A stretch of 64,000 bases of DNA, taken from contig JAHBVC010000002.1 in the NCBI GenBank assembly GCA_019637755.1, positions 401,027-465,026 on the forward strand. Direction: 5' to 3'. This document shows positions 16,101 through 26,637 of the stretch, piece by piece; position 1 is the first letter of the stretch; every line of letters begins with the position of its first letter. The notes below the pieces were generated by a model. It searched no databases. It had not been told where the DNA came from and saw nothing but the letters and a program-made list of their open reading frames with translations. The position numbers and the translations under genes are program-made. Origin of the DNA: Anaerolineales bacterium. GTDB taxonomy: Bacteria; Chloroflexota; Anaerolineae; Anaerolineales; UBA11579.

Positions 16101-16637
16101 CTAGAGCGGGGTAATTTCTGCCAGACGTTCCTGGCAGGTATCCAACCAGGCGATCACGGCGTGCAACTGGCCGATGACAAAATCGAGCACCAGCGCCTCC
16201 ATCTCAGGAGCCGCCTGGTGCGCGGCCTGCAACTGGCGCAACTGCTGCTCACATACCCTGCGCTGCGCGTCCACCAACGCCTCGGTGGGGCGGCCAAGCA
16301 GGCGCGCCACGTACAGGCGGCTGATGAACTGCACGCGCACCTGGCGCACGCTGGCGGAGAGCTGCGGGGTCTCCAGCCAGGCATCCAGCCGGCGGCGCCC
16401 GGCGGCGGTGAGGGTGTATTGGCGGCGGGGCGGTGCATCGCCGCCCAGCACCTGCTTGCCGCGCAGCAGGCCTTCGGCCTCCAGGCGCTTGAGCACCGCG
16501 TAGAGCTGGCTGGTGCTCAGGGTCCACACCCGCCCCAGCTCGGCCCGCGATGTGAAGCGCGCCAGCAGTTGGTAGCCGTGCTGCGGCTCGGCGGCCAGAA
16601 TGCCGAGAATGGTTTCGTCAGGAACGGGGGCGGCCAT
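16101..16637 (-). CDS. PadR-family transcriptional regulator
   Basis: A 178-aa winged-helix regulator. The N-terminal PadR domain reads DETILGILAAEPQHGYQLLA, LSTSQLYAVLKRLEAEGLL and RRQYTLTAAGRRRLDAWL; a C-terminal helical dimerisation domain follows (about 95-178). An upstream in-frame ATG at 16688 would put the promoter inside the gene. TATACT 6 nt before ATG 16637 and a palindrome behind it make 16637 the better start, as a leaderless mRNA. It is co-transcribed with modA and so is a candidate regulator of it. Confidence 0.85.
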   Translation of the reverse strand: MAAPVPDETILGILAAEPQHGYQLLARFTSRAELGRVWTLSTSQLYAVLKRLEAEGLLRGKQVLGGDAPPRRQYTLTAAGRRRLDAWLETPQLSASVRQVRVQFISRLYVARLLGRPTEALVDAQRRVCEQQLRQLQAAHQAAPEMEALVLDFVIGQLHAVIAWLDTCQERLAEITPL

Positions 16638-16643
16638 CGCCGC

Positions 16644-16676
16644 AGTATAGCACGACTCTATTCCATGATGGAATAG
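16644..16676 (-). promoter_or_regulatory. padR promoter and 19-bp palindromic operator
   Basis: -10 TATACT (16649-16644) lies 6 nt before the ATG. A perfect palindrome CTATTCCAT-G-ATGGAATAG (16658-16676) covers the -35 position, as expected for autorepression. Confidence 0.7.
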
Positions 16677-16688
16677 CAGGGCAGCCAA

Positions 16689-17071
16689 GTCAGCAGTAAT
16701 CAGTAATCAGTAATCAGTAATCAGTGAACGGGGCGCGTAGTTTGCTGCCACGCGTGGATACAGGACGCTAAGGTGCCATTTAGGGTCATGGCAGGCACTG
16801 CCCGTAATTGCTACCCTATTCACCGCTCCCTGTTCACTGTTCACCGTTCCCTGCTCACTGTTCACCGCTCCCTGTTCACTGTTCACCGTTTCCCTGTTCA
16901 CTGCTCACCGTTTCCCTGCTCCCTGCTCACCGCTCCCTGTTCACTGTTCACTTCAACTTCAGTGCAAACGTCACCTCACTCAGCGGTCACTGCTCACTCT
17001 CAGCCGCGGGCAAAGCACACTATAATGGCCTTAAATTCACTGAACATTTAGCTCTATTCGGAGGAAGCACT
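16689..17071. repeat. Heptamer tandem-repeat region upstream of gap
   Basis: About 380 bp without a gene. Four exact CAGTAAT units (16694-16721) run into CAGTGAACGG. From about 16817 to 16953 there are about 19 heptamers of type TTCACTG, TTCACCG and CTCCCTG, the reverse complement of CAGTGAA. The gap -10 box and ribosome site follow at 17021-17064. The open frames here are repeat artefacts. Confidence 0.8.
17021..17064 (+). promoter_or_regulatory. gap -10 box and ribosome binding site
   Basis: TATAAT at 17021-17026 and GGAGG at 17060-17064, 7 nt before ATG 17072. They set the start well inside a longer open frame that runs through repeats. Confidence 0.7.
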
Positions 17072-18079
17072 ATGGCACGTATCGCAATCAACGGGTTGGG
17101 ACGCATCGGCCGCGCCGCGCTGCGCCTGGCACTGGAGGAAGACAATCTGGAGTTGGTGGCGGTCAACGACATCGCCTCTCCGGAGAACATCGCCTATCTG
17201 ATCAAGTACGACTCGGTCTACGGCCGCTACGGCGAGGATGTGCGCGCCGAAGGCGATAGCCTGCATGTGGACCAGCAGAGTTTCAAATTCTTCAGCGAGA
17301 AGGACCCGGCCGCCTTGCCCTGGAAGGACCTGGGCGTAGACATTGTGATCGAGAGCACTGGCCGCTTCACCGAAAAGGTCGATGCGATCAAGCACATCGA
17401 AGCCGGTGCTAAGTATGTGATCATCTCCGCCCCCACCAAGAGCACGGATGTGCCCACGGTGGTGTTTGGCGTCAACACCTCTGACGAGGATGCCAACATC
17501 ATCTCCTGCGCCAGCTGCACCACCAACTCGCTCACCCCGGTGGTCGAGGTCATCGGCCGCCATCTGGGCATCCAGAAGGCGATCATGACCACGGTGCACG
17601 GCTACACCGCCGGCCAGGGCCTGGTAGACGGCCCGGGCGGCAAGGGTGGCGATCTGCGCCGCGGCCGCGCCGCCGCAGTCAACATCGTGCCCGCCTCCAC
17701 CGGCGCGGCCAAAGCCACTACGCTGGCGCTGCCGCAATACAAGGGTAAGTTTGACGGCGTGGCGCTGCGCGTGCCCGTGCCGGTCGGCTCGGTGTCTGAC
17801 ATCGTGATGCTGACCGAGAAGAACACCAGCGCCGAGGAGATCAACAAGATCCTCACAGACGAAGCCAACGGGCGCTACAAGGGCATCATCCGCGTGACCA
17901 ATGACGAGATCGTTTCCTCTGACATCGTGGGCGACCCGCATGCCTGCATTATCGACATGCAGATGACCAAGGTGGTCGATGGCAACCTGGTGAAGATCTT
18001 CGCCTGGTACGACAACGAATGGGGCTACACCAATCAGATGATCCGTAAAGCGCGCGAGATCGCCAGCACGCTAAAGTAG
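17072..18079 (+). CDS. gap: Glyceraldehyde-3-phosphate dehydrogenase
   Basis: A 335-aa glycolytic enzyme that oxidises glyceraldehyde-3-phosphate with NAD(P)+ and phosphate. Rossmann start ARIAINGLGRIGR, VNDIA at the cofactor-selectivity position (Asp33, favouring NAD), catalytic SCASCTTN with Cys149, and partner His176 in TTVHGYT. It ends with the family's WYDNEWGYTNQM. Full length. Monocistronic with its own promoter and terminator. Confidence 0.97.
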   Translation: MARIAINGLGRIGRAALRLALEEDNLELVAVNDIASPENIAYLIKYDSVYGRYGEDVRAEGDSLHVDQQSFKFFSEKDPAALPWKDLGVDIVIESTGRFTEKVDAIKHIEAGAKYVIISAPTKSTDVPTVVFGVNTSDEDANIISCASCTTNSLTPVVEVIGRHLGIQKAIMTTVHGYTAGQGLVDGPGGKGGDLRRGRAAAVNIVPASTGAAKATTLALPQYKGKFDGVALRVPVPVGSVSDIVMLTEKNTSAEEINKILTDEANGRYKGIIRVTNDEIVSSDIVGDPHACIIDMQMTKVVDGNLVKIFAWYDNEWGYTNQMIRKAREIASTLK

Positions 18080-18135
18080 CCGCACGAAGCGATCCCCCAG
18101 CAGATCCGCTGGCTCGCAAGACCAAGAGAACACAA

Positions 18136-18166
18136 CAAAAAAGCGCCGCAATTGCGGCGCTTTTTT
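18136..18166. terminator. Bidirectional terminator after gap
   Basis: AAGCGCCGCA/TGCGGCGCTT hairpin flanked by A and T runs, between convergent gap and the ExoD-like gene. Confidence 0.9.
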
Positions 18167-18176
18167 ATACGCAAGT

Positions 18177-18216
18177 TGTCATTGCGAGAGCGGCGTAGCC
18201 GCACGAAGCAATGACA
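18177..18216. repeat. Dispersed repeat TGTCATTGCGAG...GCAATGACA
   Basis: Imperfect palindrome whose ends TGTCATTGC/GCAATGACA are complementary. Related copies lie at about 53590-53641 and 53978-54025. Confidence 0.7.
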
Positions 18217-18229
18217 GGAAGAAGTTGGG

Positions 18230-18874
18230 TTAGCCGCCGCGCATCTTCTGCAATACTTCCAGGATCGTCCAACCGCCAGCGGCGATCAGCGCCCCAAAAT
18301 AGATGATGGTGACGATGTTCATCAGGTGGCCGAACAAGATACTCAGCCCATCCTTTTGAATAGCGCCAATCGCAAAGAAGATCAAGGCGATGGCCGGCAG
18401 GGTGTTGCTAAACGGCACAAAGCCAAATGGCATCATCAGCAGCACCGCCGCCAGAATATAGGCCAGCTTGTTGAGCAGCGTGGCGCGCGTGGCCAGCCAG
18501 GGAATGCGCCCGGGCTTGCTGATCTTTTCCAGGCGGCGCAGCCAGGCGAGCGCGCCGCGCATGCCCTTGACCAGCTTTTCGCTGGCGATCGGGCGCTCTT
18601 GGATTTTCTTTGGCATGTACAGCTTATTGCTGAACAGCAAAGAGAGGCCAATCAGCAAAATGCCGCTGCCGAAGACGGTGCTTACGCCCGGGATCGAGAC
18701 CGGGATCAGAAAGACCAACGACAGGAAGATAGTGATCAGCATCAAACTGTCGTTACCAATGATGTCGATGATCTTGGCCAGGGTGACCTGGCCGGGCGGC
18801 AGCGTTTGGATAATGGTCTCCAACTTCTCCACCAGGGATTCGGAGCGCGAGGGGTCTATCGTTGTGCTGGTCAT
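18230..18874 (-). CDS. ExoD-like membrane protein
   Basis: A 214-aa integral membrane protein of the ExoD family (first linked to exopolysaccharide synthesis in rhizobia). A soluble N-terminal helix (SLVEKLETIIQTLPPGQVTLAKIID) precedes two membrane blocks of two to three helices. The first has FLIPVSIPGVSTVFG and the second AVLLMMPFGFVPFSNTLPA, the usual repeated Pro-rich family motifs. AGGAAGG precedes the ATG. The biochemical role is unknown. Confidence 0.85.
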   Translation of the reverse strand: MTSTTIDPSRSESLVEKLETIIQTLPPGQVTLAKIIDIIGNDSLMLITIFLSLVFLIPVSIPGVSTVFGSGILLIGLSLLFSNKLYMPKKIQERPIASEKLVKGMRGALAWLRRLEKISKPGRIPWLATRATLLNKLAYILAAVLLMMPFGFVPFSNTLPAIALIFFAIGAIQKDGLSILFGHLMNIVTIIYFGALIAAGGWTILEVLQKMRGG

Positions 18875-18999
18875 GCGCGAGCACCTTCCTAGATGATCAA
18901 TTGCCTTTGGCGAGGGATGAGCTACGAATACGTCGGCCCCATTTTACCCGCATCAACCAACGCGGATTTGATTGTGATATTATTAACAAATGAGGTGCC

Positions 19000-19692
<693 letters not shown>

Positions 19693-19694
19693 CC

Positions 19695-22265
19695 ATGCGC
19701 ACACCCCCCTTCGCCCCCAGCCTGCTCAAAGTAGCCTGGCGCTATTTGCTCACCCACCCGCTGCAAAGCCTGCTGATGCTGCTTGGCATCGCCCTGGGCG
19801 TGGGCGTGGCGGTGAGCGTAGACATTGCCAACGCCAGCGCCGCCCAGGCCTTTGAGCTCAGCACCGAAGCCGTGGCCGGCAGGGCCACCCATTACATCTC
19901 AGCCGGCCCGCTGGGGCTGGATGAGCAAAGCTACGTAGACTTGCGCCGCGCCGGGCTGCCCTACCCGATGGCCCCGGTGTTGAGCCAACTGGTCACCTCG
20001 CCCCAACTGGGCGAGATTCCCTTGCAACTCATGGGCATCGACCCGTTGGCCGAGCAGCCCTTCCGCAGTTACTTCAACGCCGAAGACCCCGATGCTTCTG
20101 CCGAAGTATTGGGCGCCTTTTATGTAGTGCCCGGGGCGGTGCTGCTCTCCAGCCCAATGGCGGCACAGTACGGCCTGCAAGCCGGGGATAGCCTGCAACT
20201 CAACGTGAACGGCAATCTGCTGCCGGCCCGCGTGGCCGGCCTGCTCGAGCCGCGTGACAACCTGAGCGCCCAGGCGCTACAAGGCCTGCTGCTGGCGGAT
20301 ATTGCCACGGTGCAGGAGTTGAGCGGCCGCTTAGGGCGCCTGGAACGGATTGACCTGATCCTGCCCACGGAGGGCCGCGCCGCCGCCCTGGCCACGCTGG
20401 AAGCGCGGTTGCCGCAGGGCGCGGTGATCCTGCAATCGGAGAGCCGCACGCAAGCCGTGGAGCAAATGACCAGCGCCTTTCGCACCAACATCACCGCGCT
20501 GAGTTTGTTGGGCTTGGTGGTGGGGGTCTTCCTTATTTACAACACAGTCACTTTCTCGGTCGTGCAGCGCCGCCAATCCTTTGGCACCTTGCGCGCCCTC
20601 GGCGTGAGCAGCCGCGAGATCTTCGGCCTGGTGCTGGGCGAGGCCCTGGTGCTGGGCCTGTTGGGCTCTGCCATTGGCTTGCTGCTCGGCGTCGTGATGG
20701 GCCGTGGCGCAGTGGCCCTGGTTTCGCAAACCATCAATGACGTCTTCTACACCATGACCGTGCGCGAGGTCAGCCTGCCGGCACAGAGCCTGCTGAAAGG
20801 CGCGCTGCTCGGCCTGCTGGCCACGCTGGTGGCGGCGCTGATCCCCGCCTGGGAGGCGGCCAAGTCGCCGCCGCGGCGCACGCTGTCGCGCTCCCAATTG
20901 GAGAGTGTTTCGCGGCGTATGCTGGCGCAGGCTGCTCTGGCCGGCGCGTTGGTGTGCATCGCCTCAATGCTGGCCCTGGCGCGCTTGGATCTGGAGCTAG
21001 TGCCCAGTTTTGGCGCCATGTTCGGCGTGGTGATCGGCGCGGCGCTGCTGGCGCCCTACATCATGCAGCTCAGCATGCCCTGGCTGGCGCGCGGCCTGGC
21101 GCCGCTGATCGGCCCGCTGGGGCGCCTGGCGCCGCGCGAGGTCTCGGCCTCGGCCAGCCGCACAGCGCCAGCCATGGCGGCGCTGATGGTGGCGGTGGCG
21201 GTCACCATCGGCGGCAGCCTGATGGTGAGCAGCTTCCGCGCCAGCGTGGTGGATTGGATGGAAGTCATTCTGCGCAACGATATTTACGGCTCGGTAGCCG
21301 GCGCCAACCTCTCCGAGCCGCAGGAAGCGATCGACCCGCTGGCGCTGGAGCGCCTGGCGAACTGGCCGGACATCGAGGGCGTGTATGTGCTGCGCAACGT
21401 ACTGGTCGATTCGCCTTACGGCCCCTTGATGGTGGCCGCCAACGACAACCCTAACGATGGCGAAGAGCAGGTCTACTACGCCGCCGAAGGCGACGGCCAG
21501 GCCGTTTGGCGCGCGGTGCAAGCCGGGGCGGTGATCATCTCAGAACCGTTGGCCAACCGCTTGCAATTGGGCGTGGGCGATAGCCTGACACTCTACACGC
21601 CCACTGGCCCGCAGGATTTTCATATTTCAGCGATCTTCAGCGACTATAGCTCCAGCCGCGGCAATATCACCATGTGGCTGGAGAATTACCGCGCCCTGTG
21701 GGGCGATCCAACCGTGACGGCTTTCTCGGCGGTGGTGCGCCCGGGCCGTGATATCGACACGCTGGTGGAGGAGCTCAAGCGCGAGCTGAGCCCGAACCAA
21801 TTGCTACACATCCGCTCCAACAGCAGCTTGCGCGCCGAGAGCCTGGAAGTGTTCGACCGCACCTTCCTGATCAGCAGCGCCCTGCATCTGATCACCACCA
21901 ATGTGGCCTTCGTCGGCGTACTCTCGGCGATGCTGTCGTTACAACTGGAGAAGCAGCGCCAGATGGGCATCCTCAAAGCGATTGGCTTGAGCGTACGCCA
22001 GATCTGGGCGCTGACCCTGCTGGAAACCGGGCTGATCGGCGCCCTGGCCGGCCTGCTGGCCCTGCCGATGGGCTTGCTGATCGGCGAGGTGCTGCTGGGC
22101 TTGATCAACCGGCGCGCCTTCGGCTGGACGCTGCAACTGCATTTTGAAGCCGCGCCGTTCATCGAAGCCTTACTGGTGGCGCTGGCAGCCGCCCTGCTGG
22201 CCGGGCTGTACCCGGCCTGGCGCGCCAGCCGGCGCAGCGCGGCCGATGCGATGAGGTTTGACTAA
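19695..22265 (+). CDS. FtsX-type ABC permease (AttFG/MacB-like)
   Basis: An 856-aa permease with two FtsX domains, so a natural fusion of the two halves. There is one N-terminal helix ([20 protein letters not shown]) and a large extracytoplasmic MacB_PCD-type domain (about 50-240). A three-helix FtsX block follows (about 260-400, with [18 protein letters not shown]), then a second pair of helices and a second outer domain. The final FtsX block (about 730-850) has [18 protein letters not shown] and ends [18 protein letters not shown]. Translation is coupled to the downstream gene (TAATG overlap). Confidence 0.9.
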   Translation: MRTPPFAPSLLKVAWRYLLTHPLQSLLMLLGIALGVGVAVSVDIANASAAQAFELSTEAVAGRATHYISAGPLGLDEQSYVDLRRAGLPYPMAPVLSQLVTSPQLGEIPLQLMGIDPLAEQPFRSYFNAEDPDASAEVLGAFYVVPGAVLLSSPMAAQYGLQAGDSLQLNVNGNLLPARVAGLLEPRDNLSAQALQGLLLADIATVQELSGRLGRLERIDLILPTEGRAAALATLEARLPQGAVILQSESRTQAVEQMTSAFRTNITALSLLGLVVGVFLIYNTVTFSVVQRRQSFGTLRALGVSSREIFGLVLGEALVLGLLGSAIGLLLGVVMGRGAVALVSQTINDVFYTMTVREVSLPAQSLLKGALLGLLATLVAALIPAWEAAKSPPRRTLSRSQLESVSRRMLAQAALAGALVCIASMLALARLDLELVPSFGAMFGVVIGAALLAPYIMQLSMPWLARGLAPLIGPLGRLAPREVSASASRTAPAMAALMVAVAVTIGGSLMVSSFRASVVDWMEVILRNDIYGSVAGANLSEPQEAIDPLALERLANWPDIEGVYVLRNVLVDSPYGPLMVAANDNPNDGEEQVYYAAEGDGQAVWRAVQAGAVIISEPLANRLQLGVGDSLTLYTPTGPQDFHISAIFSDYSSSRGNITMWLENYRALWGDPTVTAFSAVVRPGRDIDTLVEELKRELSPNQLLHIRSNSSLRAESLEVFDRTFLISSALHLITTNVAFVGVLSAMLSLQLEKQRQMGILKAIGLSVRQIWALTLLETGLIGALAGLLALPMGLLIGEVLLGLINRRAFGWTLQLHFEAAPFIEALLVALAAALLAGLYPAWRASRRSAADAMRFD

Positions 22266-23419
22266 TGAAACGTATCCTCGCCTGGCTACTGGTTGCCGGC
22301 GGCCTGCTGGCGCTGGCCTATTACGCCTTCCTGGCACCGCGGCCGGCCAGCCAGCTCAGTGCGGTGGTGCAAAGCACCCCCGCCCCGCTGAGCGGCTTCG
22401 CCCGCGCCACCGGGCCGCGCGTCTTCAGCTTCCCGGCCGATCTGGGTGCGCACCCCGAATATCAAACCGAGTGGTGGTACTACACCGGCAACCTGCAAAC
22501 CGCCGAAGGCCGCCATTTTGGCTACCAGCTCACCTTCTTCCGGCGCGCCCTGCTGCCGCAAGCGCAGTGGCTGCCGCGCAGCAGCCAGTGGGCCACCGAA
22601 CAGATCTATATGGCCCATTTCACCATCACGGATGTGCAAGACCAAGCCTTCTACACGCATGAGCGCCTGGCCCGCGGTGCGGCGGGGCTGGCCGGGGCGC
22701 AGGCAGAACCGTATAGCGTATGGCTGGAGGATCTGCGCGTGGAAGCCAGCGGGCCGGATCAATACCAGCTCTACGCCGCCAGCGATGCAGTGCGCCTGCA
22801 ACTCAGCCTGCACGACATCAAGGGCCCGGTGCTGCAGGGTATCGAGGGCTACAGCCAAAAAGGCGAAGACCCCGGCGATGCTTCCTACTACTACAGCCAA
22901 ACTCACCTGGAGACCAGCGGGCAGATCGAGATCGGGGCGCAATCCTACCGCGTGCAGGGCCTGAGCTGGAAGGATCACGAGTTCAGCACCTCGGTGCTAA
23001 GCGATGACATGGTGGGCTGGGATTGGTTTTCGATCCAGCTCGATAATGACTATGAGCTGATGCTCTACCAGTTGCGCCGCGCCGATGGCAGCCTGGCGCC
23101 GCGCGCCAGCGGCCTGCTGGTGGCGCCGGATGGCAGCACCACACTACTCGGCCCGGGCGACTTTAACATTGTGCCGCAGGGCCGCTGGCGCAGCCCGCGC
23201 TCGGGCGGGGTCTACCCGGCGCGCTGGCAACTGGGCCTGCCCGCCTACGGCCTGACGCTGGAAGTCAGCCCGCTGCTGGCCGACCAGGAGCTGGATACGC
23301 GCATCATCTACTGGGAGGGCGCCGTGGCAGTACAAGGCAGCTACGGCGGCGCACCAGTAGCCGGCTTCGGCTACGTTGAGCTCACCGGGTACGCCGAGCC
23401 CTTCAACGGCGATTTCTAA
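22265..23419 (+). CDS. CrtC/AttH-like lipocalin-type exported protein
   Basis: A 384-aa protein with an N-terminal membrane anchor or signal (about 5-24), followed by the two-lobed CrtC/lipocalin_9 fold. Key segments are FSFPADLGAHPEYQTEWWYYTGNL, HFGYQLTFFRRAL, YMAHFTITDV, and in the second lobe GLSWKDHEFSTSVLSDDMVGWDWFSIQL. These match AttH and carotenoid 1,2-hydratase-related secreted hydrolases. With the ABC pair upstream it completes an AttEFGH-like operon. The real substrate is unknown. Confidence 0.88.
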   Translation: MKRILAWLLVAGGLLALAYYAFLAPRPASQLSAVVQSTPAPLSGFARATGPRVFSFPADLGAHPEYQTEWWYYTGNLQTAEGRHFGYQLTFFRRALLPQAQWLPRSSQWATEQIYMAHFTITDVQDQAFYTHERLARGAAGLAGAQAEPYSVWLEDLRVEASGPDQYQLYAASDAVRLQLSLHDIKGPVLQGIEGYSQKGEDPGDASYYYSQTHLETSGQIEIGAQSYRVQGLSWKDHEFSTSVLSDDMVGWDWFSIQLDNDYELMLYQLRRADGSLAPRASGLLVAPDGSTTLLGPGDFNIVPQGRWRSPRSGGVYPARWQLGLPAYGLTLEVSPLLADQELDTRIIYWEGAVAVQGSYGGAPVAGFGYVELTGYAEPFNGDF

Positions 23420-23484
23420 GCTTACGCCGGCTGGCGCCAGGGCTATAATCGCGCCAAACCCACTAGTCCGAAAGGAGCATAGTT

Positions 23485-23841
23485 GTGAACGTTTCCAAGA
23501 AGGTTTGTTTGGCCCTGTTCGCCATCCTGGCGCTGGGGTTGGCCAGTTGTGCCAGCACCCCCGAGCCACTGCGCATTACGATGGAGGCACAGGACATCAT
23601 GTGGAGCCTCCACGAGATCCAGGCCAAGGTAAACCAGCCAGTGGAATTGACGATCAAGAACACCGGTGCACTTGACCATGACATCGTGATCGAAGAGCTA
23701 GGCGTAGACCTGCTGCTCTCCCCTGGCGACGTGGAAATTGTCAACTTTACGGTAGACCACGCCGGCACGATCGAATTCATCTGCAGCATTCCGGGCCACG
23801 AAGAGGCCGGAATGGTAGGCCACATCATCATCAGCGAGTAA
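23485..23841 (+). CDS. Cupredoxin-domain lipoprotein
   Basis: A 118-aa blue-copper-fold lipoprotein beginning with GTG at 23485 after AAAGGAGC. The lipobox is LGLASCAST (Cys about 22). Copper ligands seem complete: His in LDHDIVIEE, then Cys, His and Met in FICSIPGHEEAGM. It would carry electrons or copper outside the membrane. TATAAT lies at about 23443-23448. It has its own terminator. Confidence 0.88.
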   Translation: MNVSKKVCLALFAILALGLASCASTPEPLRITMEAQDIMWSLHEIQAKVNQPVELTIKNTGALDHDIVIEELGVDLLLSPGDVEIVNFTVDHAGTIEFICSIPGHEEAGMVGHIIISE

Positions 23842-23851
23842 CCCGCGCATC

Positions 23852-23899
23852 AAAAAGCGCCTGGCCGGGCGCCGCGTGCCCTGGCCAGGCGCTTTTTTT
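23852..23899 (+). terminator. Terminator after the cupredoxin gene
   Basis: 15-bp stem AAAAAGCGCCTGGCC/GGCCAGGCGCTTTTT with a T run. Confidence 0.9.
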
Positions 23900-24020
23900 C
23901 TTCTTCCGCTCATATATTTCGTTTTCAATCGGGTAGAATCATCGTTACACCCTTGAGTACCCAAATCCAAAGGAGCTTTTCGCTTGCCATTTATGCTTAC
24001 GTGCATCCTTGGGGAGACGT

Positions 24021-24734
24021 ATGACCACTAAATCACCCTACAAGCTGGTGACCCGCGGCCGAGGCCGTGGCGGCCGCGGCAACCTCTTCGCCTATGGCCT
24101 GGGGGCGCTGGCGCTCATCATGGTGCTGGGCGGCGCATGGCTCACTGTGGGCTGGTTCCGCAATGGCGGCATCGGCGGCATCTTCCCCAGCGACACCCCC
24201 ACCCCCACCATCACGCTGACGCCCAGCCTGACGCCGACGATCACTGAAACGCCCACCGAGACGCCGATCCCCAACACGCCGACGGCTTCGGCGCCCTTCA
24301 TCTACCAGGTGCAGCGCGACGACACGATCTCCAGCATCGCCGATAAGTTTGGCGTGGAGTACATCATCATCATGATCCTTAACGGGCTGGACAACAGCAG
24401 CGTGCTGCAGGTTGGCCAGGAGCTGATCATTCCTGACCCGAACATGGAATTTCCGGAGCCGACCCCGCTGCCTGAGAATCTACGCCGCGGCGACGAGATC
24501 CAATACCTGGTGCTGCCAGGCGATTCGCTGGCGATCATCGCCGAGAAGTTCCTCAGCACGGTGGATGACATCCTGAGCACCAACGACCTCGATAATGCCA
24601 ACAACATTTTCGTCGGCCAGTTGCTCACCGTGCGGGTGCGCCTGATCACGCCCACCCCCGGCCCTTCACCTACGCCGCAAGGCACCACCGGCCCGATCCC
24701 GACGGTTACACCGTCGCCATCGGCAACGCCTTAG
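24021..24734 (+). CDS. Membrane-anchored protein with two LysM domains
   Basis: A 237-aa protein. Basic cytoplasmic tail, one membrane helix (about 22-42), a Thr/Pro-rich linker, LysM1 (about 95-143, YQVQRDDTISSIADKFGV), LysM2 (about 157-205, YLVLPGDSLAIIAEKF) and a Thr/Pro tail. LysM binds GlcNAc in peptidoglycan, so it tethers something to the wall. ATG 24021 behind GGGGAGA is preferred over an upstream TTG (24009). Confidence 0.88.
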   Translation: MTTKSPYKLVTRGRGRGGRGNLFAYGLGALALIMVLGGAWLTVGWFRNGGIGGIFPSDTPTPTITLTPSLTPTITETPTETPIPNTPTASAPFIYQVQRDDTISSIADKFGVEYIIIMILNGLDNSSVLQVGQELIIPDPNMEFPEPTPLPENLRRGDEIQYLVLPGDSLAIIAEKFLSTVDDILSTNDLDNANNIFVGQLLTVRVRLITPTPGPSPTPQGTTGPIPTVTPSPSATP

Positions 24735-24741
24735 CCTAAAG

Positions 24742-24775
24742 AAAAGCCCGCTACACAGTAGCGGGCTTTTTGTTT
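24742..24775. terminator. Bidirectional terminator
   Basis: AAAAGCCCGCTAC/GTAGCGGGCTTTT between the convergent LysM gene and RNase J. Confidence 0.9.
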
Positions 24776-26435
24776 AGTTGCGGTTGATGGTGACGAACAG
24801 CATCGGCTTGCGCTTGGTGAGATCAAAGAAGTGATCGCGTAGCGTGCTTTCCAGTTGGCGCTGGACATCACCGTTGGCCTCAGCAAGGGTCTTCTCGATC
24901 TGGCGGCGCGTCGAATCCAGGAAGTCTTCACCAGGCTGGTACATGAAGCCCCGCGTAATGATCTCAGGATCGCGCAGCAACTTGCCGTTGTGGCGGTTGA
25001 CGTTGAGGTTCACCAGCACAAAGCCCTGGCGTGAGAGCGCATCGCGCTCACGCATCACGGCCGGGCCAATATCACCAACGCTGGAGCCATCCACGAACAC
25101 ATAGCCACCCGGCACGCGCTCGCCCATGAACATCTTGCCGCCCTGGAATTCGATCACCTGGCCGTTCTCCACGATGGCCACGTTCTCCTCGGAGTAGCCC
25201 AGGCTCTCGGCCAACGCAGCGTGCTGGTGCAAATGGCGCAGCTCGCCGTGCACCGGCACCAGATACTTCGGCTTGATCAGGTTGAGCATGAACTTCATCT
25301 CTTCCTGGCTGGCGTGGCCAGATACGTGCACCGCTTCCAGCGGGTCGTAGACAACATGGGCGCCGCGCTGAAACAGTTTGTTGATCGTGCGCGAGACGCT
25401 TTCCTCATTGCCTGGAATGGGGTGCGAGGAGAGCACCACGGTATCGGTGGGCAGCAGGTCAAACTGGCGGTTGGTGCCGCTGGCCAGCCGGCCAACGATG
25501 CTGGAGGGTTCGCCCTGCGAGCCGGTGCACATCAGCACCACTTCGTGCGGGGGCAGCTTGAGCACCTCATCGATCGGCACCAGTAACTCATCCGGCAGCT
25601 CCAGATAGCCCAATTGCTTGGCCATCTTGGCGTTCTCACGCATGCTGGTGCCGACGAAGGCCATCTTGCGCCCGTGGCGCAAAGCGGCCTCGCCCACCTG
25701 CTGGATGCGCGAGATCAGCGAGGCGAAGGTGGCCACGAGGATGCGGCCCTGCGCCTGGCGGAAGACTTTGTCGAAGGCTGGCTCGATGACGCGCTCCGAA
25801 GGCGTCCAGCCGGCGCGGTCAGCATTGGTGGAGTCGCCCAGCATGGCCAGCACGCCGCGGCCGGCGAATTCGGCCAGCTTGGCGTAGTCGGTGGGCCAGT
25901 TATCCACCGGGGTGTGATCCAGCTTGTAGTCGCCAGTGTGGACGATCAGGCCAGCAGGGGTGGTGATCCCCAGGGCAACACAATCGGGGATCGAGTGGCA
26001 CACATGGCAGAACTCCACCTTGAAGACGCCGATCTGCACGGTATCGCCGGCGTTGACCTCATGCACCTTGGCCTTGCCGGATTGCCCGCCGCGCGCCAGC
26101 TTCACTTCCAGCAGGCCTTTGGTCAGCGGGGTGGCGTAGATCGGAGCGTTGATTTGCTCGGCCACATGGTGGATCGCCCCGGTGTGGTCCTCATGCCCGT
26201 GGGTGATCACAATCCCCTTGACCTTGTGTTTCTTGTCCATCAGGTACTTGAAATCCGGGATGATGTAATCGATTCCCAGCATGTCGGATTCCGGGAACAT
26301 GATGCCGGTATCCACGATCAGGATCTCGTCTCCGTATTCGAAGACAGTCATGTTCTTGCCAATTTCCCCCAAACCGCCCAGGGGAATGACGCGCAGCGCG
26401 TTACGGCGCGCGTTGGCTTGTTTTTTGTTACTCAT
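24774..26435 (-). CDS. rnj: Ribonuclease J
   Basis: A 553-aa metallo-beta-lactamase/beta-CASP ribonuclease with 5'-3' exo- and endonuclease activity in RNA decay and processing. The metal site HGHEDHTGAIHH (H79, H81, D83, H84) is intact, with LIVHTGDYKLDH and GDSTNADRAG. The beta-CASP region has LMCTGSQGEPSSIVGRLASG and HVSGHASQEEMKFML. The C-terminal domain ends with the dimer/oligomer segment. The gene has a long leader with an attenuator-like hairpin (26522-26553). Confidence 0.96.
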   Translation of the reverse strand: MSNKKQANARRNALRVIPLGGLGEIGKNMTVFEYGDEILIVDTGIMFPESDMLGIDYIIPDFKYLMDKKHKVKGIVITHGHEDHTGAIHHVAEQINAPIYATPLTKGLLEVKLARGGQSGKAKVHEVNAGDTVQIGVFKVEFCHVCHSIPDCVALGITTPAGLIVHTGDYKLDHTPVDNWPTDYAKLAEFAGRGVLAMLGDSTNADRAGWTPSERVIEPAFDKVFRQAQGRILVATFASLISRIQQVGEAALRHGRKMAFVGTSMRENAKMAKQLGYLELPDELLVPIDEVLKLPPHEVVLMCTGSQGEPSSIVGRLASGTNRQFDLLPTDTVVLSSHPIPGNEESVSRTINKLFQRGAHVVYDPLEAVHVSGHASQEEMKFMLNLIKPKYLVPVHGELRHLHQHAALAESLGYSEENVAIVENGQVIEFQGGKMFMGERVPGGYVFVDGSSVGDIGPAVMRERDALSRQGFVLVNLNVNRHNGKLLRDPEIITRGFMYQPGEDFLDSTRRQIEKTLAEANGDVQRQLESTLRDHFFDLTKRKPMLFVTINRN

Positions 26436-26521
26436 TGATTAAATACACCTTGCAGGGCCGCGCAGCAGCGCAAAAACCCTGCCCTTTCTTGATTTTTATC
26501 TGTTTGAAACGCACTGCAAAC

Positions 26522-26553
26522 AAAAAACCCCGGTACGTGATCCACGGCCGGGG
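26522..26553 (-). terminator. Attenuator-like terminator in the RNase J leader
   Basis: Minus strand CCCCGG-C-CGTG-GAT-CACG-TA-CCGGGG followed by TTTTTT, about 87 nt before the RNase J start. An upstream segment GTACCTGAT (26572-26564) can pair 8 of 9 with ATCACGTAC (26541-26533) inside the stem, a possible antiterminator. Confidence 0.6.
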
Positions 26554-26637
26554 TAATGATCTCATCAGGTACTGCTAGGGTAATGTAGCAAAGCCAGAAA
26601 AGGCCAATGGAGGCCGCGTGTTTCAGTTAACAGGGCA

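Noticed and set aside
16817..16953. CRISPR-like array
   Set aside because: Units are 7 bp without spacers; there are no cas genes. It is a simple tandem repeat.
16808..17071. N-terminal extension of gap through the repeat array
   Set aside because: The added residues are pure heptamer repeat; a TATAAT and a ribosome site lie just before ATG 17072, where the normal protein begins.
25895..25906. DnaA-box-like TTATCCACC
   Set aside because: A single near-match inside the RNase J coding region; no cluster, so not an origin.
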